A model generated the notes under the pieces. That model searched no databases. It saw only the letters and a list, made by a program, of their open reading frames with translations, and was not told the origin of the DNA. From contig JAGLBH010000001.1 in the NCBI GenBank assembly GCA_018260285.1, positions 1-15,594 of the forward strand: DNA of 15,594 nt, in the 5' to 3' direction. The translations under genes were made by a program, and so were the position numbers. The stretch comes from Arthrobacter sp. GTDB taxonomy: Bacteria; Actinomycetota; Actinomycetes; Actinomycetales; Micrococcaceae. Numbering within the stretch: position 1 is the first letter of the stretch; every line of letters starts with the position of its first letter. Shown here piece after piece: positions 6,480-13,793 of this stretch.

Positions 6480-8258
6480 GTGCTCCGCACGCACGACCTC
6501 GGCACCCTGAGTGCCGCCAACATCGGAGAACGCGTTACTCTGGCCGGCTGGGTTGCCCGCCGCCGCGACCACGGAGGGGTCGCCTTCGTCGACCTGCGGG
6601 ACGCCACGGGCGTGTCCCAGGTGGTCATCCGGGACGAAGCGGACTTCACGGCGCTGCGCAACGAGTTCGTGCTGCAGGTCTCCGGCGTCGTCGAGCGCCG
6701 CCCGGGGGGCAACGAGAACCCGGCCCTCGCCTCCGGAGAGATCGAGGTCATCGCAGAAGAGGTGACGGTTCTCAACAAGGCCGCAGCCCTTCCGTTCCAG
6801 GTGGACGAGCACGTGGAGGTCGGCGAGGAAGCGCGCCTGAAGCACCGCTACCTCGACCTGCGCCGCCCGAACATGGCACACAACATCCGTCTGCGCAGCA
6901 AGGTCAACAAGGCCGCGCGCGAGGTCCTCGAGGCCGAGGACTACGTCGAGATCGAGACACCCACGCTGACGCTCTCCACACCGGGCGGCGCGCGTGACTT
7001 CATCGTCCCCTCCCGCCTCTCCCCGGGCAACTGGTACGGCCTGCCGCAGAGCCCGCAGCTCTTCAAGCAGCTCCTCATGGTCGGCGGGTTCGAGAAGTAC
7101 TACCAGATCGCCCGCTGCTACCGCGACGAGGACTTCCGCGCAGACCGCCAGCCGGAGTTCACGCAGCTCGATATCGAGGCCAGCTTCGTGGAGCAGGACG
7201 ACGTCATCGCCCTCGCCGAGCGCATTCTCGCGAACGTGTGGAAGACGATCGGCGTCGAGGTCCAGACCCCCTTCCCGCGGATGACCTACGCGGACGCCAT
7301 GGAGAAGTACGGGTCGGACAAGCCGGACGTGCGCTTCGGCCTCGAGCTGACGAACATGACGGAGTACTTCAAGGACACGACCTTCCGCGTGTTCCAGGCC
7401 GAGTACACGGGCGCCGTCGTCATGCCCGGCGGCGCCTCCCAGGCCCGTCGCGCGCTCGACGCCTGGCAGGAGTGGGCCAAGCAGCGCGGAGCCAAGGGCC
7501 TCGCGTACGTCCTCATCCAGGAGGACGGCGAGCTGACCGGCCCCGTCGCCAAGAACCTCTCCGAGACGGAGAAGGCCGGCCTCGCCGAGTTCGTCGGCGC
7601 CAAGCCGGGGGACTGCGTCTTCTTCGCCGCCGGCGAGTCGGATGCCGCTCGTGAGCTGCTCGGCGCCGCCCGCGTCGAGATCGCCCACCGCACCGGCCTC
7701 ATCACGGAGGGCGAGTACGCCTTCCTCTGGGTCGTCGACTTCCCGATGTTCGAGTCAGCAGCGGCTGCCACAGCGGCCGGCGACGTCGCTGTGGGCGCGG
7801 GCGCCTGGACGGCCCTGCACCACGCCTTCACCTCCCCGAAGCCCGAGATCCAGGCCACGTTCCACGAGAACCCGGGCGAGGCGCTCGCCCAGGCCTACGA
7901 CATCGTCTGCAACGGCAGCGAGATCGGCGGCGGCTCCATCCGCATCCACGACCGCGAGCTCCAGGAGCGGGTCTTCGAGGTCATGGGGCTCACGGAGGAG
8001 GAGCAGCAGCAGAACTTCGGGTTCCTCCTCGAGGGCTTCAAGTACGGCGCACCGCCCCACGGCGGCATCGCCTTCGGCTGGGACCGCATCATGGCGATCC
8101 TCACCGGCTCGGACTCGATCCGCGACGTCATCGCCTTCCCGAAGGCCGGCGCTTTCGACCCGCTGACGGGCGCTCCGGCGGCCATCACCCCGCAGCAGCG
8201 CAAGGAGGCTGGCGTGGACTTCAAGGCTGAGGCCAAGCAGCCGGTGACGAAGGACTAG
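6480..8258 (+). CDS. aspS: Aspartyl-tRNA synthetase, probably non-discriminating
   Basis: AspRS charges tRNA with aspartate. The protein has 592 residues, the usual bacterial length including the GAD insertion domain. The N-terminal OB-fold anticodon-binding domain contains [11 protein letters not shown]. Class II motif 2 is [20 protein letters not shown] with Arg212, and motif 3 is [14 protein letters not shown] with Arg536. [11 protein letters not shown] and WVVDFPMFE are also typical. GTG 6480 is chosen because GGAAGG at 6467-6472 lies 7 bases upstream and the protein then begins VLRTHDLG, as in actinobacterial relatives. A TTG at 6456 would add eight unrelated residues. His31 and Gly77 match positions reported as marks of non-discriminating AspRS, which would also charge tRNA-Asn in organisms using GatCAB. 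It is followed after 10 bases by rarA. Confidence 0.97.
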   Translation: MLRTHDLGTLSAANIGERVTLAGWVARRRDHGGVAFVDLRDATGVSQVVIRDEADFTALRNEFVLQVSGVVERRPGGNENPALASGEIEVIAEEVTVLNKAAALPFQVDEHVEVGEEARLKHRYLDLRRPNMAHNIRLRSKVNKAAREVLEAEDYVEIETPTLTLSTPGGARDFIVPSRLSPGNWYGLPQSPQLFKQLLMVGGFEKYYQIARCYRDEDFRADRQPEFTQLDIEASFVEQDDVIALAERILANVWKTIGVEVQTPFPRMTYADAMEKYGSDKPDVRFGLELTNMTEYFKDTTFRVFQAEYTGAVVMPGGASQARRALDAWQEWAKQRGAKGLAYVLIQEDGELTGPVAKNLSETEKAGLAEFVGAKPGDCVFFAAGESDAARELLGAARVEIAHRTGLITEGEYAFLWVVDFPMFESAAAATAAGDVAVGAGAWTALHHAFTSPKPEIQATFHENPGEALAQAYDIVCNGSEIGGGSIRIHDRELQERVFEVMGLTEEEQQQNFGFLLEGFKYGAPPHGGIAFGWDRIMAILTGSDSIRDVIAFPKAGAFDPLTGAPAAITPQQRKEAGVDFKAEAKQPVTKD

Positions 8259-8268
8259 TCTTCCCGAC

Positions 8269-9624
8269 GTGACTGACGACCTCTTCTCGAGCAGCGAGGG
8301 AGCGCCCGGAGCGAAAGCCCCGGCGCCCCTCGCTGTTCGCATGCGCCCTCGGTCCGCTGAGGAGGTCGTGGGCCAGCAGGCGCTCCTCAAGCCGGGCTCT
8401 GCCCTGCGCCGCCTCATGGAGGGGGGAGACGCCCGCAGCGCGACCTCCGTCATTCTCTACGGGCCTCCGGGGACGGGCAAGACCACCCTCGCGCACGTCA
8501 TCGCGCGGGCTCCCGGACGCAAGTTCATCGAGCTCTCGGCGATCACCGCCGGGGTCAAAGACGTGCGGCTCGTCATGGAGCAGGCGCTCACCGACCGGGA
8601 CCTCAACGGCCTCCGCACGGTGCTCTTCCTCGACGAGATCCACCGGTTCTCCAAGGCTCAGCAGGACGCGCTGCTCCCCGGCGTCGAGAACGGCTGGGTC
8701 ACCCTTGTCGCGGCGACGACGGAGAACCCCTCCTTCTCCGTCATCGCCCCGCTGCTCTCTCGCTCCCTGCTCCTGACCCTCGCGCCCCTCCAGCCGGAGG
8801 ACATCGCTCGGCTCGTCGACCGCGCTCTCTCTGACGAGCGGGGCTACTCCGGCGAGATGTCCATGGGGGACGAAGCCCGCACCACCCTTGTGGCCCTCAG
8901 CGGAAACGACGCGCGCCGGGCGCTGACGGCTCTCGAGGCCGCCGCCCAGGGAGCGATGGCGTCGGGCCGCACGGAGATCACGGCAGAGGACGTGGAGCAG
9001 GCGCTCCAGAAGGCCCTCGTCCGCTACGACAAGAACGGCGACCAGCACTACGACGTCGTGAGCGCCTTCATCAAGTCCATGCGCGGCTCGGACCCCGACG
9101 CGGCTCTGCACTATCTCGCCCGCATGATCGAGGCGGGGGAGGATCCGCGCTTCATTGCCCGCCGGGTGGTCATCGCGGCGAGCGAGGACGTGGGCATGGC
9201 GGACCCCTCGGCGCTCACGACGGCGATGTCGGCCGCCCAGGCGGTCCAGCTCATCGGCATGCCGGAGGCCAGGATCATGCTCGCGCAGGCGGTGGTGCAC
9301 ATCGCCACAGCCCCCAAGTCCAACCGCTCGTACATGGGACTGGAGAAGGCCATGGCGGATGTGCGCGCGGGCCGGATGTCCCCGGTGCCGCCGCACCTGC
9401 GGGACGCCCACTATCCCGGGGCGAAGGGGCTGGGGCACGGAAGGGGATACGTCTACCCCCATGACCTGCCCAGCTCGGTCGCCCGGCAGCAGTACCTTCC
9501 TGACGCCCTGGCGGAGGCCGTGTACTACGAGCCCGGGCAGACGGGGGCCGAGAGGGACATCGCGGCGCGCCTCGCCCGGATTCGCCAGCTTCAGCGCCCT
9601 GCCGCGCCTGGTGCGGTAGACTAG
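8269..9624 (+). CDS. rarA: Replication-associated recombination protein A (AAA+ ATPase RarA/MgsA)
   Basis: RarA (MgsA in E. coli) is a clamp-loader-related AAA+ ATPase acting at stalled replication forks with SSB. The protein has 451 residues, normal for the family. Walker A is GPPGTGKTT at 65-73 with Lys71, and Walker B is LFLDEIHRF with Asp122-Glu123. The sensor region reads [11 protein letters not shown], and the C-terminal tetramerisation region includes [19 protein letters not shown] and [12 protein letters not shown]. No transmembrane or nuclease domain is present. GTG 8269 begins 10 bases after the aspS stop. The nearest ribosome-site-like sequence, AAGGA at 8250-8254, is 14 bases away, so translation may depend on coupling to aspS. 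The proposed rpsD -10 box overlaps the rarA stop codon. Confidence 0.95.
   Translation: MTDDLFSSSEGAPGAKAPAPLAVRMRPRSAEEVVGQQALLKPGSALRRLMEGGDARSATSVILYGPPGTGKTTLAHVIARAPGRKFIELSAITAGVKDVRLVMEQALTDRDLNGLRTVLFLDEIHRFSKAQQDALLPGVENGWVTLVAATTENPSFSVIAPLLSRSLLLTLAPLQPEDIARLVDRALSDERGYSGEMSMGDEARTTLVALSGNDARRALTALEAAAQGAMASGRTEITAEDVEQALQKALVRYDKNGDQHYDVVSAFIKSMRGSDPDAALHYLARMIEAGEDPRFIARRVVIAASEDVGMADPSALTTAMSAAQAVQLIGMPEARIMLAQAVVHIATAPKSNRSYMGLEKAMADVRAGRMSPVPPHLRDAHYPGAKGLGHGRGYVYPHDLPSSVARQQYLPDALAEAVYYEPGQTGAERDIAARLARIRQLQRPAAPGAVD
9617..9622 (+). promoter_or_regulatory. Candidate -10 box of rpsD
   Basis: TAGACT preceded by G overlaps the last codons of rarA. It is the same hexamer as upstream of aspS. 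Transcription would start near 9629 and give rpsD a leader of about 157 bases. An alternative is TTGCTC, 17 bases, TGAAAT (9730-9758), which would give a leader of only about 20 bases. Confidence 0.4.
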
Positions 9625-9785
9625 ATCCCACGACTGGCAAGCTCTTGCTTTCGCGCGCTCTGCGCGCTGACGACAGGGTTGCAGTGACAGGCCGACGGCA
9701 GGCCTCAGCTCTCCACCGCACACGTGCTCTTGCTCTGTGCGCTGGAGGCCAGTGAAATGACATGCCGTTAGTAGAAGAGGATTAC
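9625..9785 (+). other. Structured 5' leader region of rpsD
   Basis: This 161-base gap holds GCGCGC-TCT-GCGCGC (9653-9667) and a two-part hairpin: GGCCTC 9701-9706 with GAGGCC 9745-9750, enclosing CGCACA 9717-9722 with TGTGCG 9736-9741. The nonamer GCTCTTGCT occurs at 9641-9649 and 9726-9734, and CAGGCC is repeated at 9688 and 9699. CTCTT in the nonamer is complementary to AAGAG of the rpsD ribosome site (9775-9779). Ribosomal protein S4 represses its own synthesis through leader RNA in E. coli and Bacillus, so an autoregulatory leader is plausible. No known actinobacterial S4 motif was recognised by eye. Confidence 0.4.
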
Positions 9786-10412
9786 GTGGCTAACAACACA
9801 CGTGCCCGCCGTAAGGTGCGCCAGTCGCGCGCCCTTGGCATTGCTCTGACCCCCAAGGCCGAGCGCTACATGGAGCGTCGCCCGTACGGCCCCGGCCAGC
9901 ACGGACGCGCCCGCAAGAAGCAGGACAGCGACTACGCAGTGCGTCTTCGCGAAAAGCAGCGTCTCCGCGCTCAGTACGGCATCCGTGAAGCACAGATGAC
10001 CCGTGCGTTCGAAGAGGCACGCCGCACCACCGGCCTGACCGGTGAGAACCTCGTCGAGCTCCTCGAGATGCGTCTTGACGCCCTCGTGCTCCGTGCAGGC
10101 TTTGCCCGCACGATCGCTCAGGCTCGTCAGCTGGTTGTCCACCGTCACATCCTCGTTGACGGCGCACGCGTGGACCGCCCGTCGTTCCGCGTTGCACCGG
10201 GTCAGCTGATCCACGTGCACGAGCGCAGCGAGAAGTTCGAGCCGTTCCAGCTGGCAGCATCCGGTGCACACCGCGATGTCCTCCCGGCTGTGCCCGGCTA
10301 CCTTGACGTCTCCCTGGAGAAGCTGCAGGCACGCCTCGTGCGCCGCCCGAAGCGCTCCGAGGTCCCGGTTCAGTGCGAAGAGAACCTGGTCGTCGAATTC
10401 TACGCTCGCTGA
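9786..10412 (+). CDS. rpsD: 30S ribosomal protein S4
   Basis: S4 is a primary 16S rRNA-binding protein that nucleates assembly of the small subunit. The protein has 208 residues and begins VANNTRARRKVRQSRALG, like other Micrococcales S4 proteins. The S4 RNA-binding domain includes LEMRLDALVLRAGFARTIAQ and VVHRHILVDGARVDRPSFRV, and it ends in LVVEFYAR. The N-terminal four-cysteine zinc site is absent; this is the zinc-free form. GTG 9786 is chosen because AGAAGAGGA at 9773-9781 lies just upstream and the conserved N-terminus starts here. The open frame reaches back to 9762. Codon choice includes more CGT, GCA and GTT than the neighbours, as expected for a highly expressed gene. It stands alone between a structured leader and a long hairpin. 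Confidence 0.97.
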   Translation: MANNTRARRKVRQSRALGIALTPKAERYMERRPYGPGQHGRARKKQDSDYAVRLREKQRLRAQYGIREAQMTRAFEEARRTTGLTGENLVELLEMRLDALVLRAGFARTIAQARQLVVHRHILVDGARVDRPSFRVAPGQLIHVHERSEKFEPFQLAASGAHRDVLPAVPGYLDVSLEKLQARLVRRPKRSEVPVQCEENLVVEFYAR

Positions 10413-10434
10413 TCACACAGCGAACGTGACCTTT

Positions 10435-10476
10435 GTGGCGGCTCGCCGACTGCTTGTGCAGTCGGCGGGCCGCCAC
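10435..10476 (+). terminator. Long hairpin after rpsD
   Basis: GTGGCGGCTCGCCGACTGC at 10435-10453 pairs with 10458-10476 over 19 base pairs, with a single G-T wobble and a TTGT loop. It starts 22 bases after the rpsD stop. No T run follows; the next bases are GGTCATG, which can pair with CATGACC at 10501-10507. It is the likely rpsD terminator despite the missing U tract. Confidence 0.65.
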
Positions 10477-10511
10477 GGTCATGTGGTGACCCATTCGCCG
10501 CATGACCTTGG

Positions 10512-10517
10512 TAGATT
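10512..10517 (+). promoter_or_regulatory. Candidate -10 box of the alaS operon
   Basis: TAGATT with the extended-10-like TG at 10509-10510 and a preceding G fits the set of boxes proposed in this window. A start near 10524 would give a leader of about 59 bases to ATG 10583, or place ATG 10526 almost at the 5' end. No clear -35 box was seen. Confidence 0.38.
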
Positions 10518-10582
10518 GTGTAAGCATGTTGAGGCGTGAGGGCCGACCTGGGCTCTCACCACGGAAAGGGAACACACGGCGC

Positions 10583-13261
10583 ATGAAAACTCAGGAGATC
10601 ACCCAACGGTGGCTTGATTTCTTCGAAAAGAAGGGGCACACGGTCGTCCCCTCTGCATCCCTCGTCTCCGAAGACCCCTCGATCATGTTCACGATCGCCG
10701 GGATGGTTCCCTTCATTCCGTACTTCCTCGGGCAGCAGAAGGCCCCGTACTCCCGCGCGACGAGCATCCAGAAGTGCATCCGCACCCTGGACATCGACGA
10801 GGTCGGCAAGACCGCCCGCCACGGCACCTTCTTCCAGATGGCCGGCAACTTCTCCTTCGGCGACTACTTCAAAGAGAGCGCCATTCCCTTCGCATGGGAG
10901 CTCCTCACGAGCCCGCTTGAGAAGGGCGGCTTCGGCCTGGATCCGGAACGCCTCTGGGTGACGATCTACGAGACCGACGACGAGTCCTTCGACATCTGGA
11001 CCAAGACCGTCGGATTCCCTGCCGAGCGCATCCAGCGCATGGGCATGAAGGACAACTACTGGTCTGCAGGCCAGCCCGGCGGCCCCGCAGGCCCCGACTC
11101 TGAGATCTTCTACGACCGCGGCCCCCAGTACGGCGCCGACGGCGGCCCCGCTGCCGACGACAACCGGTACATCGAGATCTGGAACCTCGTCTTCATGCAG
11201 TACGAGCGCGGCGAGGGCATCGGCAAGGACGACTTCGAGATCCTCGGCGAGCTGCCGACGAAGAACATCGACACCGGCCTGGGCGTCGAGCGACTGGCCA
11301 TGATCCTCCAGGGCGTGGAGAACTTCTACGAGACGGACCAGGTCCGCGCCGTCCTCGACCGCGCCGCCGCTCTGGCCGGCAAGGAGTACGCCGGCACCGA
11401 GGATCCCTCCGATCCGCGCAACGCCGACGACGTCCGCATGCGCGTCGTCTCGGACCACATTCGCTCCTCGCTCATGCTCATCGGCGACGGCGTGACCCCC
11501 TCCAACGAGGGCCGCGGCTACGTGCTGCGCCGCCTGCTCCGCCGCGCCATCCGCTCCATGCGCCTCCTTGGCGTCGAAGAGCCCTGCATCGGCGAGCTCA
11601 TCGAGGTCTCCAAGGACGCGATGGGCGGCACGTACCCCAAGCTTGTGGCAGACTTCCCGCGCATCCAGCGCATTGCCGTGGCCGAGGAGAAGTCGTTCCT
11701 CCGTACGATCGCCTCGGGCACTGCCCGCCTCGAGGAGTTCGTCACCGCCTCCCGCGCCAAGGGCGAGAAGCTCTCGGGCGAAGAGGCCTTCGCACTCCAC
11801 GACACGTACGGCTTCCCGATCGATCTCACCCTCGAGATGGCCGAGGAGTCCGGCGTGGCCGTCGACGAGGCAGGGTTCCGCTCCCTCATGAAGGAGCAGC
11901 GGGACCGCGCCAAGGCCGACTCGCGCGCCAAGAAGCTCGGCGGCGTGGACGTCACGGCGTACAACGCTCTCCGCGAGGCGGGGGAGACCTTCTTCACCGG
12001 CTACACGGAGCTGACCACGGAGTCCACCGTGCGGGGCATCCTCGCCGGCGGCCAGGCCGCCCTGAGCGCCCCGGCAGGCACCGAGGTGGAGATCGTCCTC
12101 GAGGAGACGCCGTTCTACGCCGAGGCCGGCGGCCAGGCCGCTGACACGGGCATCATCACGGGCGACGGCTTCGTCGTCGAGGTGACCGATGTCCAGCGCC
12201 CGGTCAAGGGCCTCTCCGTCCACAAGGCGATCGTTCGCGAGGGCGAGCTCTCCGCCGGGGCGCTGGCCACCGCGCAGGTCGATGTCGTCCGCCGCCGCGC
12301 GGGGGAGCAGGCGCACTCCGCCACGCACATCATCCACGCGGCCCTCCACCAGCTGCTCGGCGAGGAGGCGACGCAGCGCGGTTCCTTCAACAAGGCGGGC
12401 TACCTGCGCTTCGACTTCGCCTGGGCCCAGCAGCTCTCCGCAGAGACCCGATCGGAGATCGAGGACGTCGCCAACCAGGCGATCCTCGGCCACCACGACG
12501 TGCTCACCCGCGAGATGGGCCTCGAGGAGGCCAAGGCCCTCGGCGCGATGGCCCTCTTCGGCGAGAACTACGGGGAGACAGTGCGCGTCGTCGAGATCAA
12601 CGGGGCATGGTCCCGCGAGCTCTGCGGCGGCACCCACGTGGGCAACTCCGCGCAGATCGGCTCCCTCACCCTGCTCGGCGAGCAGTCGGTCGGATCCGGC
12701 AACCGCCGTGTGGAAGCCTTCGTGGGCTACGAGGCGTTCAAGCACCAGGCTGCCGAGCGTGCTCTCATCCAGACGCTCTCCGAGCAGTTCAAGGCTCCGG
12801 CCGCCCAGCTGCCGGAGCGCATCTCCGCCACGATGGAGAAGCTCAAGGCCGCAGAGAAGGAGCTCGCGCGCTACCGCGCCCAGGCTCTTGCCCAGCGCGT
12901 GCCCGAGCTTGTGGCCGGGGCCCAGGACCTTGCCGGTCGCCGTGTGGTCCTGACGAACCTCGGAGAGATCGAGTCCGCCGACGCCCTCAAGCAGCTCGGC
13001 GCGCCGATTCGCGAAAAGCTCGGGGAGCGCCCCGGCGTCGTCGTGCTCATCGGCGTGGCCAACGGTCGCCCGGTGGTCTTCGCGATGACGAACGAGGCTG
13101 CCCGTGCCGAGGGCGTCAAGGCCGGCCAGCTGGTCAAGACCGCAACCGCTCAGCTCGGCGGAGGCGGCGGCGGCAAGGACGACGTCGCTCAGGGCGGCGG
13201 CCAGGACGTGACGAAGATCGACGACGCCCTGGCTGCGATCAAGTCCCAGCTGTCGAGCTGA
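10583..13261 (+). CDS. alaS: Alanyl-tRNA synthetase
   Basis: AlaRS charges tRNA-Ala and edits Ser/Gly mischarging. The protein has 892 residues, the full bacterial length. The class II aminoacylation domain opens with MKTQEITQRWLDFFEKKGHT and contains GTFFQMAGNFSFGDYFKE (motif 2) and NIDTGLGVERLAMILQG (motif 3). The editing domain carries the zinc site HSATH (His578, His582) and CGGTH (Cys681, His685). A helical oligomerisation stretch is followed by the C-Ala domain, with a glycine-rich segment GGGGGGKDDVAQGGG near the end. ATG 10583 is preferred on family conservation, with AAAGGG at 10565-10570 upstream. An in-frame ATG at 10526 would add 19 basic residues. It heads an operon with ruvX 10 bases downstream. 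The two small DUF genes often found between rpsD and alaS in actinobacteria are absent. Confidence 0.97.
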   Translation: MKTQEITQRWLDFFEKKGHTVVPSASLVSEDPSIMFTIAGMVPFIPYFLGQQKAPYSRATSIQKCIRTLDIDEVGKTARHGTFFQMAGNFSFGDYFKESAIPFAWELLTSPLEKGGFGLDPERLWVTIYETDDESFDIWTKTVGFPAERIQRMGMKDNYWSAGQPGGPAGPDSEIFYDRGPQYGADGGPAADDNRYIEIWNLVFMQYERGEGIGKDDFEILGELPTKNIDTGLGVERLAMILQGVENFYETDQVRAVLDRAAALAGKEYAGTEDPSDPRNADDVRMRVVSDHIRSSLMLIGDGVTPSNEGRGYVLRRLLRRAIRSMRLLGVEEPCIGELIEVSKDAMGGTYPKLVADFPRIQRIAVAEEKSFLRTIASGTARLEEFVTASRAKGEKLSGEEAFALHDTYGFPIDLTLEMAEESGVAVDEAGFRSLMKEQRDRAKADSRAKKLGGVDVTAYNALREAGETFFTGYTELTTESTVRGILAGGQAALSAPAGTEVEIVLEETPFYAEAGGQAADTGIITGDGFVVEVTDVQRPVKGLSVHKAIVREGELSAGALATAQVDVVRRRAGEQAHSATHIIHAALHQLLGEEATQRGSFNKAGYLRFDFAWAQQLSAETRSEIEDVANQAILGHHDVLTREMGLEEAKALGAMALFGENYGETVRVVEINGAWSRELCGGTHVGNSAQIGSLTLLGEQSVGSGNRRVEAFVGYEAFKHQAAERALIQTLSEQFKAPAAQLPERISATMEKLKAAEKELARYRAQALAQRVPELVAGAQDLAGRRVVLTNLGEIESADALKQLGAPIREKLGERPGVVVLIGVANGRPVVFAMTNEAARAEGVKAGQLVKTATAQLGGGGGGKDDVAQGGGQDVTKIDDALAAIKSQLSS

Positions 13262-13271
13262 ACGGACGCGC

Positions 13272-13793
13272 GTGAGCGAGCGGATTGGCGTGAGCCTCGG
13301 GGTCGACGTGGGCAAAGCCCGCGTCGGCCTCGCGGCCTCGGATCCTGACGGCATCATGGCCCAGCCCGTGAAGACCCTCTCCCGGGACGTGAAGAAGATG
13401 TCTGACATCCGCGTCATCGTCAAGGCGGCGGAGGAGCGCAGCGCCCGCAGGATTTTCGTCGGGCTGCCTCTCAGCCTCTCCGGCGGAGAGACCAGCTCCA
13501 CTCAGGACGCCCGAGACTACGCGGACGAGCTTGCCTCGGCCGTGGCCCAGAGCGGCGCTGAGTGCGAGGTGTTCCTCGTGGACGAGAGGCTCACCACAGT
13601 CACAGCTCACCAGAAGCTGAGGGAGGCGGGCGTGAATTCCCGCGAGCATCGTAAAATAGTGGATCAAGTGGCCGCCGTTGCCATTCTGGACCATGCCCTC
13701 GACCAGCTCAGGGGTCGCGGATCCGCCGGGGTGGCGGTCTCTGCGACGCCTGCCCCATCGCCCCGTCAAGAAGGAGAGGAGACAGAGGGATGA
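13272..13793 (+). CDS. ruvX: Holliday junction resolvase-like protein RuvX/YqgF (pre-16S rRNA nuclease)
   Basis: This is an RNase H-fold protein of the YqgF/RuvX family. In E. coli it processes the 5' end of pre-16S rRNA; a junction-resolving role was proposed earlier. The protein has 173 residues. The fold's acidic residues are present: Asp12 in GVDVGKARVGLA, Asp104-Glu105 in VDERLTT, and Asp131 in VDQVAAVAIL. FVGLPLSLSG is the usual second strand. The C-terminal 25 residues are a low-complexity Ala/Pro/Gln/Glu tail. The GTG start has no good ribosome site and lies 10 bases after alaS, so coupling is likely. Its stop overlaps the mltG start as ATGA. The alaS-ruvX-mltG-aroE order is conserved in actinobacteria. 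Confidence 0.94.
   Translation: MSERIGVSLGVDVGKARVGLAASDPDGIMAQPVKTLSRDVKKMSDIRVIVKAAEERSARRIFVGLPLSLSGGETSSTQDARDYADELASAVAQSGAECEVFLVDERLTTVTAHQKLREAGVNSREHRKIVDQVAAVAILDHALDQLRGRGSAGVAVSATPAPSPRQEGEETEG

Noticed and set aside
6453..7688. A 411-codon open frame on the minus strand opposite aspS
   Set aside because: It is a shadow of the aspS coding sequence and has no family resemblance.
9653..9667. GCGCGC-TCT-GCGCGC as a rarA terminator
   Set aside because: The stem is only six pairs, the repeat is self-complementary, and no T run follows. It is kept only as part of the rpsD leader.
8221..9723. A 500-codon open frame on the minus strand opposite rarA
   Set aside because: The translation is Arg/Gly/Val-rich without motifs, while the RarA Walker motifs on the plus strand are clear.
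10556..13501. A 981-codon open frame on the minus strand opposite alaS
   Set aside because: It mirrors alaS codon structure. Its translation is low-complexity Leu/Ala/Gly/Asp/Arg with no recognisable domain, and AlaRS on the plus strand is certain. Long antisense frames are expected in GC-rich genes.
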